From: Adiantum capillus-veneris
Lineage: Eukaryota; Streptophyta; Polypodiopsida; Polypodiales; Pteridaceae
Direction of reading: 5' to 3'
NCBI GenBank assembly: GCA_014529385.2
Contig: CM043962.1
Coordinates: 37,539,098-37,603,097 of the forward strand
DNA: 64,000 bases
Below, in pieces: positions 55,510-64,000 of this stretch. How positions within the stretch are numbered: position 1 is the stretch's first letter; each line of letters starts with the position of its first letter. The translations under genes were made by a program, and so were the position numbers. A model generated the notes under the pieces. It saw only the letters and a list, made by a program, of their open reading frames with translations. It did no database searches and was not told where the DNA came from.

Positions 55510-56031
55510 CAAAAACTTTTGCACTAAAAGGACTGGAGAACAAAAGGAGAGGAGCTAAGCCTTGCCATCCCTTTGTCTACCAATTCTTGTACTTGCCTCA
55601 TGATCTCCTCTTGTTGAGCTTGGGATACTCATAAGGAGGCTTGTTAGGTGGTGACCTTCCTAGTAGGAGCTCAATTCGATGGTCATCATCCCCTCGTTTT
55701 GGAGGTAGATCCATAGGGATATCATCGATAAAAACATCTTGTACTTCATTTAGAAAAGTAGACAAGTCTAACTCTTTCTTAATTCCTACCATTTTCATTT
55801 GATAAATCATTAGCATCATTAGTGGATTCTTTGATAAAAATCATGTATGCAAAAATCGAGCTTTTCATTGACTTATCAAAAGCTGGTGAATTTACAAGTG
55901 GTATAGTATGACCAGACTCATTAGCATCTATATACATGTTCTTTCCCCTATAGGTGAGGCAGATTCTCCTTTCAGGGAACTTCATGTTGGCATCCATGCG
56001 ATCAAACCATGGAGCCCCTAGGACAACCCTA
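55510..56031 (-). pseudogene. Gypsy pol scrap (protease end to RT start)
   Basis: Minus-strand reading: VVLGAPWFDRMDANMKFPER, YRGKNMYIDANESGHTIPLV, DLSTFLNEVQDVFIDDIPMD and DDDHRIELLLG, then the RT start. These match, block for block, the plus-strand gypsy element at 61810-62300 (for example MYIDANDSGNTISLV). Cut sharply at 55510 against the copia gag start. Confidence 0.8.
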
Positions 56032-56072
56032 CAACAGCCACACTATAGGGCACATATGAGGCATATAAAGCA

Positions 56073-56426
56073 ATGGCACAGAAGGTTAAAGACCTTGAGA
56101 TGGAGCCAAAGCTAGAGAAAATGCAAAGAAGAGAACTCTCCATCGGATTTATGCAGCTAGAGGAGAGATATCAAAAGGAAATTGACCAACTTAAAGTGGA
56201 ATTGAGAAAAGCTCAAGCAGCTGCCATGGCACATGCAACCACACCAAAGCAAGAACAAATAGATTCTGCAATGCAAGATAAAGACACATTGCAATTTATG
56301 GACTTTGAAGTAGCTACCATCAAAGAGGCCAGTCTTCTCGAGCTAGATATTTCTCATGATGAAGCTAGACCCTCCGCTCAACCAAAAATCTTAAATGTTG
56401 AGAAAGAAGCGGCATTAAAGAAGTAG
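56073..56426 (+). pseudogene. Coiled-coil open frame next to an LTR
   Basis: 117 codons: Glu/Lys/Leu-rich with heptad character (RYQKEIDQLKVELRKAQAAA), no stop codons until 56426. Beyond it, to about 57340, weaker frames in the same direction contain NVNLLTPSNINDAWHEHLPF and SFPRMCTGLCYDL. It ends just before a polypurine tract and LTR, so it may be the 3' (or gag-like) part of an upstream element. Family not recognised. Confidence 0.4.
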
Positions 56427-57373
56427 GTGGAAGAGGAGACCAAGACCTTCTAGAAAGACTCCATGCAATGGGAAGAGCGGATACTGCACTCCAACAATGT
56501 CAACCTCCTCACACCATCCAATATCAATGATGCATGGCATGAACATCTACCCTTTCCCCTCATAAAGTTTGAAGTACTCCAAATCAAAGAGAGACTATTC
56601 AAGGATTTTTCCAAGAGAACCCAACACTAGCACATTCCAAATGGTGGGAGATATGACTAAACCGGCACCCTAGGTATCTTATTTTGTATATAAGTGCACC
56701 AACACATATCAAACAAGATCATGTGCAATGCCCGATACCAAGAGTCAAAAGCTGGTAGCAACATTCTATCCTCCAGCAAAAGAGGCCCATTTCACTCAAC
56801 TACCCCAGGATTCTAGCACCCCCGAATGACCAACCCATAGAAACATACATGGTGGAAACATTATCCTCAACCATTGAGTTGTTTTGAGGAATTCCAAATT
56901 TAGCGTGCATCATGCTTATAAAGATTGCTAAAATGCTCTTAACATTCTTTTAGACTTTTCATCGTGCAGAGCAAACAGATGCAACACGGATGTCATTTCC
57001 TCGAATGTGCACTGGCTTGTGCTATGATTTATCCGGCTAGCCTTCGAAAGAAGTGCTCCATGAATTCTATGCTAAGGCAATGTTTCTACCATCCTACTAT
57101 ATGCAGACATTTAAAGAAGCATTCTAAACGGGCTTCTTCGCTTATTGATCCAAGATCTTTGGCCTCGTCATCTCCAACCTGCGAGCATGATTTGTCAGTT
57201 ACTCCACAGTTGAGAAAAGAAACAAAATAGCCATGCAGTTTATGTCCATTGCAGATAAAGAACTTCGCGTCAGATACCAACAAAGTATCGAGCAACATAC
57301 ACAAAATATTGCAGCAAGGAAGCCCAACCAAAAATTAGCACCCTAAGTAGTTGTGTCGCGGATGACACATGCA

Positions 57374-57385
57374 AGGAGGGGGGAA
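57374..57385 (+). promoter_or_regulatory. Polypurine tract
   Basis: GGAGGGGGGAA directly before an LTR start TGTTAGC. Confidence 0.6.
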
Positions 57386-57405
57386 TGTTAGCTACTTAGC
57401 TAACA
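57386..57405. repeat. 20-bp palindromic LTR terminus
   Basis: TGTTAGCTA-CT-TAGCTAACA: 9-bp arms, perfect, starting with the first base of the LTR. Confidence 0.8.
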
Positions 57406-58055
57406 AGAGCCATAGAAAGAGCATCAAAAGGGATGACACTCATTTTTTAAAAGCCAATTGATTGTATTAAACCCCTTTGTTTTATTGAGAAATCCTGCAA
57501 AGTCCAAAGCATTGCGTGATCGCAAGAAATTTTACATGATTACCTAAATATTAAATCTCTGCATAGTGGGGGTATTTGACTTGATGAGCTTATAAATATA
57601 CTTGACTACATCTAAAATCTCAAGTTTAAGCTAAGAATACCCTGTGGAGACCAAGATACAAGCAAAAGTCCTTTGTCCTGGTCTTCAACTATTTTGAGTA
57701 CTATTTCAAGCGCAGTTGACCATAATTGCTCTAACTTTTGATACACAACTCCAAATTGAGTCAAGTAAGGCCAAACAAAAATCTAATGAGCAATAGGAAG
57801 GATTGTATGGTGAGAGGGTCCCCGTAACCCTAAGATAATGTGTAGATTGCAACATCATTAAACTTATGGTTTCCCAGAATAGTGGCACTAGTTGGAGTTG
57901 AGGCTAGAGCGCACATCGCGGCTCATTTGACAAGCAAGCTCTCAACAACCTATTACAAATGTTTTCATGTCATAAAATATAATTTCTAACTTTACCAAAT
58001 GATTTTCTCATATTAAACTAATCACTTAATATGGGAAGATAAAAGGGGAACAAGA

Positions 58056-58058
58056 GTT

Positions 58059-58090
<32 letters not shown>
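58056..58090. repeat. (TA)n(TG)n microsatellite
   Basis: About 22 bp of TA followed by about 12 bp of TG. Confidence 0.95.
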
Positions 58091-58290
58091 CTTCTAGACC
58101 TATCTTAACAAGGGACTGAAAGGAGAAATGGTTGCTTCTCAATAGGGGTCCAAAAGGAGACTGTCTACCAAAGCGCAATGTGCAATAAGTGCTTCTAGAT
58201 TTACCTCAGCAAGGGACCAAGAGGAGAGATGGTTACATCTCAAAAGGGGTCCAAACGGAGGTAGTCTATCAAAGTGCAACATGCATCTAA
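58089..58290 (+). repeat. 100-bp tandem duplication in the LTR
   Basis: 'gtgcttctaga' starts at 58089 and 58189; both copies hold 'aggggtccaaa' and end near 'aagtgcaa' or 'aagcgcaa'. Confidence 0.8.
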
Positions 58291-58529
58291 TGGAGCTTAA
58301 AAGACCTTAGGGTTAGCTTCATTAAAGATCTCCAAAAGTTAGTGTTAAAAAGTCCTTTGAACTTACACAAGCTAGGGATAACCTCGAGGTCGGAATCGTA
58401 CCCAAGCATGAGGTGCTAAGATGCTTAAAGTGGTTGTGGGAACCTTGCCCAAAGCTCAAGGTGATTTTTATGCTTAAATGAGTAAGGTTTTTGAAATGTT
58501 AAATTCAAAGATAAATTCTCAAGAGACAT

Positions 58530-58680
58530 GAACGTCCATGCTTGATTGACTAAGGCTTGAAGTATTCAATTCAAAACAAATGACTTAAGAAGCATGAAGG
58601 ACACATGCTTGCTTAATTGACTAAGTCCTTGAAGTATTCAATTCAACCAAATGACTTAATAAGCATAAAAGACACATGTT
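58530..58680 (+). repeat. 72-bp tandem duplication in the LTR
   Basis: 'gaagtattcaattcaa' at 58559 and 58631, each followed by 'aaatgacttaa(g/t)aagcat'. Confidence 0.75.
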
Positions 58681-58842
58681 CAAATGATCCTCCAGATGTG
58701 TCCCTCATGATGTGCTTGTGCTATTGGTTGAATTTTAAAGGGGTCCAATGAGAATTTAGATACATAAAAATAAATAATTAAGTTCTTTCTCTCAAAGAGG
58801 AAAAAGAGGACACATGTCCAAATGAAAGAATAAAATAATACA

Positions 58843-58868
58843 AGATATATATATATATATATATATCA

Positions 58869-58946
<78 letters not shown>

Positions 58947-58947
58947 G
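58843..58947. repeat. (AT)n(AG)n compound microsatellite
   Basis: Two AT tracts split by 'caag', then about 26 bp of AG. Confidence 0.96.
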
Positions 58948-59685
58948 TGTGGAACAAGCATGAGAGGGGGATATACTCTCCCACACACACACATTCTCTC
59001 ATTGTGTGGAGTGCAAAGTGCAAGAGCTCCATCTCCTTCTCCAAGTTTGTTGAGAAGTGGAGACCCTACACCAACACTCTTGGCTATGGAATGAAAATCT
59101 AACTAAGAGCCATGCTTCAATGCTTAAGCTTTCCATCTTCTTCATCTTCATTACTATGCTATTATGCTATGCTAAGCAAGAAGAGTGATGATAAGTGAGG
59201 AACTATTTCTTTCTCGTATGGAATGTTTCTTCTTCCTCTTCCCTACCCCATTCCCCGCTAGCTCTCTCCACCTTCGAAGGTGTTTGAGGCCTTGGGACTG
59301 AGGCTTGGGATAGTTATGCTCTTTGCAAAGTTTACGTTAAGATCGTGATGCATGAAGCTTTCCATCTTCATAGCATCACCAAGGTCACAAGGAGCACAAA
59401 GATTGTATTGTAACAAAGTCTCTCTTGATGGGAGAATCTATAATACAAACGCCTTTTGGAGGGGGGACCGGCTCCAAGTAAATCCGGTCCTCAACTATTG
59501 TCATGTTCTCTAATACTCTCTCTCTTGCAAAAGTATTGTTCATGCCAAGTTAATTAAGTACTATGTTTATGTTGCTACCATCAATTAAGTTCACCCTCTA
59601 TGTTCTCAAAGTGATCTCACAAAAATGCTCACCTTAATTCTCTTAATTCCGCTATTCTCAAAGTTCATAGGCCATTCTCATCACA

Positions 59686-59700
59686 TTGGTATTAGAGCAT
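59686..59700 (+). promoter_or_regulatory. Primer-binding site
   Basis: TTGGTATTAGAGCAT follows the LTR end. It matches the initiator-Met-type TGGTATCAGAGC site with one C-to-T change. Confidence 0.65.
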
Positions 59701-60097
59701 TTGGTTTCTATTTTCTGCTTAAGAAGAGAGGTCCTGAAGTAGCCTATTAATGGTTGATTTTGTTAATATATTAGGGTAAGTGGGACTGGGATCTATTATC
59801 GGTTTTGTTGAGCCCACTATGTGGGATATGGTGCACACCTCGGGAGCTTTTGTCTTAATAATGGGGTCTTTTTAGACTTGCCTATAACTTTATCCTTATT
59901 GAGCCATAAGAAGTCCAAAAGGAGCTATCCCTCGGCAATTCTACTATGTTAGAACCACCCCACTACTCTGTATAATTAACCAATTTGAGCCGTGGGTGTA
60001 GATACTTAAGTGCTTATTCTCAAAGGCTAAGAGGAGTAGCAACTAAGGTTTTGATTTGCCAAAGAATACACTAAGTAAACACATAAGTATAATTAGC

Positions 60098-61435
60098 ATG
60101 ACTGACAATAACCAAGAGAGTAGAATGAACATTGATAACTTTGATTTTGCACATGAAGGTGCTAATGATGATGTCCCCATGTTTATCAATTATCTTGTTA
60201 CTAGGTTTCATCAAGCTATGGGCAACCCTACTTTGCAAGCCGAGTTTACCCAACAACTTCGTGCTTATGGGATTTCCCTTGCAACCCTACTTTGCAAGCC
60301 GAAGTTACCCAAAAACTTCGTGCTTATGGGATTTCCCTCTCCTCTCCAAGAGGAGAGAGTTTAGGAGGTCTCTTGATGAGAGTTCCAAAAGAAGACTCTC
60401 TCCCATACGAGAGGAGCAATCCAAAGAACAAGAAAGTAATGAATCCCTAAGTTCCTCGGAAGATGTGGCTCCACGAAGGCGGCGGTCTAAACGATCGCCA
60501 ACTCCTCCCATGAGGAAACGGTCAACACATAGTTCTTCTCCTTGTCACTCCAAAAGGGAAGAGAGGAAACAAAGGAAGAAAAGGTCAAGAAAGAGGTCAC
60601 CCTCTTCTCCTTCTTCTTCACATTCTTCCTCTCCCGACGAAATCTATGGCATTCTCCTAGAGAAGACAAGAGGGGAGGACATCGCAAATCATACCCTGCA
60701 TGGCGAAGATCACAAAAGCTCAAGAAGTTCAAAAAGGGACGAAAGAGTATGTCTTTTCTCACCTATGATGGAACCTTTGGTGCCACCAACAAAGTATTGG
60801 CTTTCATCCAACAATTTGATGAGACCTTTGGAAACAAGGGCTTCACGGAGTCCCCCAAGCTACACCATGTAGCTATGCACTTCCAAAATCTACTCGTCAA
60901 TGGTGCACTAGCCTTCATGGCAACAGCAAGGCCCCAAAGACATGGAAAACTCTATGAGTTTCCATCATGAAGCAATTCCTTGCAAGCGATGCAAAGGACA
61001 AAGTGCTTACCAAATGGCGGAGTTTGAAGCTACTCTTCAACGAGTCTATCCACAAATATGTAAACAAGTTTTGGGATTTACATCTCAAAGGTACAATCTT
61101 TCAAAGGATAGACTTTGTCGAACAAAAGAAATAATTTTGTGTGGTATTACCTAAAGAAATGATCGGGTATGTCAACTCACAATGGCCTAGCACTATCACT
61201 GAAGTCATCCACCACACTATGGTTGCTTCAAGCATCAATTTCCAACAAGGGGCCAGAAGAAATTTCAAGCCCATAGAAAACAAGGATCGAAATGAAGCTA
61301 AAGGTAAGAGCAATGCTCACAACTCTTCCCAAGGCAACACCAACACCAACAACAACAAACAAGGCCAAGGAGAAAGGAGCTTACAAATGTAAAAATAAGC
61401 TCTCTCCCAAAGAATTAGAGGCTTTTCTTGTAAAT
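60098..61435 (+). pseudogene. Gypsy gag
   Basis: ATG at 60098 (MTDNNQESRMNIDNFDF). A 59-bp tandem duplication (60222 and 60281) shifts the frame. Then comes a basic RS-like stretch (RRRRSKRSPTPPMRKRSTHS, about 60470-60530), the capsid SFLTYDGTFGATNKVLAFIQ and QFDETFGNKGFTESPKLHHV (about 60750-60870), then FLASDAKDKVLTKW and IHKYVNKFWDLHL in another frame, and an Asn/Gln-rich linker. The basic stretch before the capsid is typical of some chromovirus-like Gag. At least three frame changes. Confidence 0.75.
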
Positions 61436-61500
61436 ACCATAAATGCTTTAAGTGTGGGGAGCAAGGACATGGTTATCGTTCTTGTCCCAAAAGAAATGTA
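61436..61500 (+). pseudogene. Gypsy nucleocapsid zinc knuckle
   Basis: 61444-61485 encodes CFKCGEQGHGYRSC, a complete C-x2-C-x4-H-x4-C knuckle, followed by a basic stretch. Confidence 0.85.
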
Positions 61501-62260
61501 CGCAATGACAATCCTAGAGCTTCCATGGTTGAAGCTCCAAAAGCGGATACTCATTGCAAAGGCTCATCACTCTCCTATGCTTGGGGAAAAGGCAACATGA
61601 TGCCTTCATCTTGTTTGACACTGGCTCTACTCACAACTTCATATCAATGAAGTTGGCCACCAAGTTGGGCATTCAAGCTTTTTGAGATGGGAGATAAACT
61701 GCTGACACAGCTTTCAAGGGATAGCAAGCCTCCGTTACTCCCTTTATTGGGAAGTTGAAGCTTCATGTCCAAAGCTATGTCAACAAAAAAAGACTTTTTT
61801 TATCTCTCCTCTCCAACATGAGGATGTTATCCTAGGGGCACCATGGTCCAATCGCATGGTTGTCAACATGAAGTCCCCTGAAAGGAGAATCTATTTCACC
61901 TACAGGGAAAAGAGCATGTACATAGATGCTAATGACTCGGGGAACACCATATCCCTAGTAAATACTCTTGATTTTGATAAGTCAATGAAAATCTCTATTT
62001 TTAAATATATGATTTTTATTAGAGAATCTGTAAATGATATAATGTTTTTCACAAGTAGCAATAAAGGGAATCAAGAGGAATTAGAGTTGTCTAATTTCCT
62101 AAATGGATTCCAAGATGTTTTCATTGATGACATCCCTAGTTAGCTACCCCCAAAAAGAGGGGATGATGACCATGCAATAGAGCTTCTACTATGAAGCTCA
62201 CCACCTAGTAAACCTCCTTATTGAGTTTCACAAGCTCAACAAGAGGAGATCATGAGGCAA
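61500..62260 (+). pseudogene. Gypsy aspartic protease and linker
   Basis: DAFILFDTGSTHNFISMK at about 61590-61640 holds the catalytic D-T-G-S. A stop follows after GIQAF. Later HEDVILGAPWSNRMVVNMKS is the second protease hallmark (I-L-G-x-P/A-W). 61856-62143 is open (95 codons) and matches the scrap at 55.5-56.0 kb. Confidence 0.82.
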
Positions 62261-62520
62261 GTGCATGAATTGGTGGAAAAGGAATGGTGAGGCCTAGCTC
62301 CTCTCCATTCTGTTCACAAGTACTTTTAGTGCAAAAGAAAGATGGCAAATATCACATGTGTGTCAACTATAGAGCACTAAATTTTGGCCTCACAAATGCT
62401 CCAATCGCATTCAAACTCACGATGGGCAAAAATCTTCAGGCCACTCAAATTCTCTTGAGGAGTACAAGTGACACCTCCAGGTAATCTTTCAAGTTGTGAG
62501 AATACGCTTTTCATTAATTA
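62261..62520 (+). pseudogene. Gypsy reverse transcriptase with internal deletion
   Basis: [20 protein letters not shown] and [11 protein letters not shown] run straight into [14 protein letters not shown]. In relatives about 60-70 residues lie between these blocks, so an in-frame deletion removed the palm region. The block that would hold the Y-x-D-D site after LTM is also missing (the next residues are [13 protein letters not shown]). Confidence 0.8.
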
Positions 62521-63230
62521 AAAAAAAGTGAATTTTTCCTACAAGAGATTCATTATTTAGGTCACATTATCACTCAAGATTATATATGTATGAATCCATC
62601 AAAGTTGGAGGTAATAAAAGCATGGCCTAATCCAAGGAATCTACATGAGCTAAGAAGCTTTATTGGTATGTGTGCATCCTATAGACGCTTCATAGCAAAA
62701 TTCTCTCAAATAGCATGACCATTGCATGACTTAACAAGGAAGAACGTTTAGTACTCATGGACTGGTAAAGAACAAAATGCTTTTGACAAGCTCAAAGAGA
62801 AGCTTACCTCCCAACTAGTCCTTATGCTTTCGGATCTCTCAAAGCCATTTGAGGTCCAATGTGATGCTAGTGGTGATTACCTTGGAGCAGTTCTGCTTCA
62901 TGAAGGCCATGCCATAGCATATGAGAGCCGAAGACGCAATGTCGATGAACAGGTCTTGGGCATATACGAAAAAGAGCTTTTAGATGTTCTACATGCCCAA
63001 GACTCATGGAAGCACTATCTCGTCGGGGCTCCATTCATCCTAGAAATGGATCACAAAGTCTCAAGTACTTCATGACGAAAACCAAGCTTTCCGACAAACT
63101 AATGAGGTAGGCAAATTTTCTTTTGCAATTTAAATTTCATATTGCTCATGTTGCTGGCAAGCACAATCAAGTGGTCGATGCACTTTCACAACGGCCAAGG
63201 GTACATGTGGTGTCTATAGAAACTCACAAT
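62521..63230 (+). pseudogene. Gypsy RT connection and RNase H
   Basis: YLGHIITQDYICMNPSKLEV, RSFIGMCASYRRFIAKFSQI (RT thumb/connection), then PFEVQCDASGDYLGAVLLHE (first Asp), AIAYESRRRNVDEQVLGIYE, KELLDVLHAQDSWKHYL and MDHKVS; in another frame, VAGKHNQVVDALSQRP. Catalytic Asp, Glu and Asp positions are present; several stops interrupt. Confidence 0.85.
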
Positions 63231-63299
63231 GATCTATCTTTTATGATAGATGAGTATGCTATTGACCAAGACTTTAAGTAGGTAATTACAGCCTTTGCA

Positions 63300-63998
63300 T
63301 TAGGGAAGAAAAAAAAGAACCATTTACCTTGAAGGATGGTTATCCTCCAAACAGCAATAGGCTATGTTTTACTCACCCATACAATAAGAAAGTCATGTAT
63401 CAATCCCATGCTTCTCTTTATATGGGGCAAAGAAGGATTCCATAATCTACTCTTGAAGGAGTAGAAATGTATTTCTATTGGTCTATCATGAAAAGTAAAC
63501 ATACAAGAGTATGTTTCAAAATGCATGGTGTACCAAAAATTGAAATTTGATCAAGGGAAGCAAATTGGATTGTTACAGTTGATAGGCTTAGCAAGAAAAC
63601 ACACTCTATGCCTCTCAAAAAGACTATTAAGGCACATCAAACAGTAACCCTCTCTAGATCTCAAATTTTCAAGTATCATGGCTTGCCAACATCCATAGTG
63701 TCGGACAAAGATCCTAGAATGACCAGTAATTTTTAGAAGGGTCTCTTTGAGAATCTAGGAAGTAGATTAAATTTCTCTTTTGGCCTATCATCCACAAGCG
63801 GGTGACCAAAGTGAAATAACTAATCTAACAATTCTTGAATCTACTAAAAGCCTATGTCATGGAAGTAGATCAACATTCTCAATGAGAGAAGCACCTACCT
63901 CTTATAGAGTATGCATACAATGACACTGTACATACTTCTATGGGGGAAAGCACCTTTCGAGGTTAAAGAGGGAAGATCCAAAAGTCCCCTACTACTTA
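63300..63998 (+). pseudogene. Gypsy integrase, partial
   Basis: Fragments: VEMYFYWSIMKS, VTVDRLSKKTHSMPL (first Asp), HGLPTSIVSDKDPRMTSNF (second Asp), then, after frame changes, YHPQAG-like and REDPK near the edge. The expected C-x2-C of the zinc site is not seen. It continues past the window. Confidence 0.75.
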
Positions 63999-64000
63999 AG

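Larger units (their letters stand above)
57386..59685 (+). mobile_element. Long LTR (~2.3 kb) of a gypsy element
   Basis: The left border is TGTTAGCTA after a polypurine tract. The right border is ...TTCTCATCACA before the primer-like TTGGTATTAGAGCA. TG...CA ends and functional neighbours on both sides support a single LTR, serving as 3' LTR of something at the left and 5' LTR of the element at the right. It contains AT/TG/AG microsatellites and 100-bp and 72-bp tandem duplications, which explain part of its length. No second copy was available to confirm the span. Confidence 0.5.
59686..63998 (+). mobile_element. Ty3/gypsy element, interior, running off the window
   Basis: Order gag, protease, RT, RNase H, integrase on the plus strand after the primer site. 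The end of integrase and the 3' LTR lie outside. Multiple stops, a duplication and a deletion through the RT core make it dead. It is a different lineage from the gypsy element at 36.4-47.4 kb: one knuckle, a DTGS protease, a DALSQR-type RNase H end and a different primer site. Confidence 0.85.

Overview
The window looks like nuclear DNA of a land plant with a large, retrotransposon-rich genome. The evidence is one spliced host gene with GT-AG introns, plant-type Ty1/copia and Ty3/gypsy retrotransposons with initiator-Met-type or TGGCGCC-type primer sites, long AG/AC/AT microsatellites and low gene density. The sequence alone does not fix the species. I saw no bacterial operons, rRNA, tRNA or CRISPR.

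Layout. 1-5.8 kb holds retrotransposon debris, one hairpin and a decayed unidentified coding stretch. 5.86-13.8 kb is a nest: a nearly intact 5.1-kb copia element (6504-11600, minus strand, TSD TCTCC) sits inside an older copia-type LTR. A second copy of that LTR, with primer site and a pol scrap, follows on the plus strand. 13.8-17.1 kb has a copia gag scrap and microsatellites. 18.0-23.8 kb holds the only convincing host gene: six exons, plus strand, about 1,396 aa, with two Cys-rich (zinc ribbon/PHD-like) clusters and a long Ser/Arg/Gly-rich tail. 24.6-30.1 kb contains broken minus-strand coding segments I cannot identify and a plus-strand gypsy gag scrap. 30.2-34.6 kb is rich in simple repeats: a GC-rich minisatellite, C23, a 212-bp AG tract and an LTR-like block.

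34.8-36.1 kb is a 50-bp-period satellite, and a decayed relative of it lies at 47.8-48.7 kb. Between them lies a gypsy element on the minus strand (36.4-47.4 kb) with gag, protease, RT, RNase H, integrase, a long repeat-bearing leader, a primer site and one LTR; no partner LTR is visible on its 3' side. 49.77-52.17 kb is an internally deleted LTR element (two ~1-kb LTRs around ~0.4 kb). 54.5-56.0 kb has copia gag and gypsy pol scraps on the minus strand. 57.4-64.0 kb is a second gypsy element on the plus strand (LTR, primer site, gag, protease, deleted RT, RNase H, integrase) running off the window.

Apart from the host gene, every recognisable coding region belongs to a retrotransposon and every one is broken. 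The copia element is the youngest-looking: LTRs ~97% alike, three ORF breaks. I found no convincing new multi-gene system. The most unusual items are the host gene's domain combination, the palindrome-bearing repeats in the gypsy leader, the 20-bp palindromic LTR end at 57386, and the unidentified broken coding regions.
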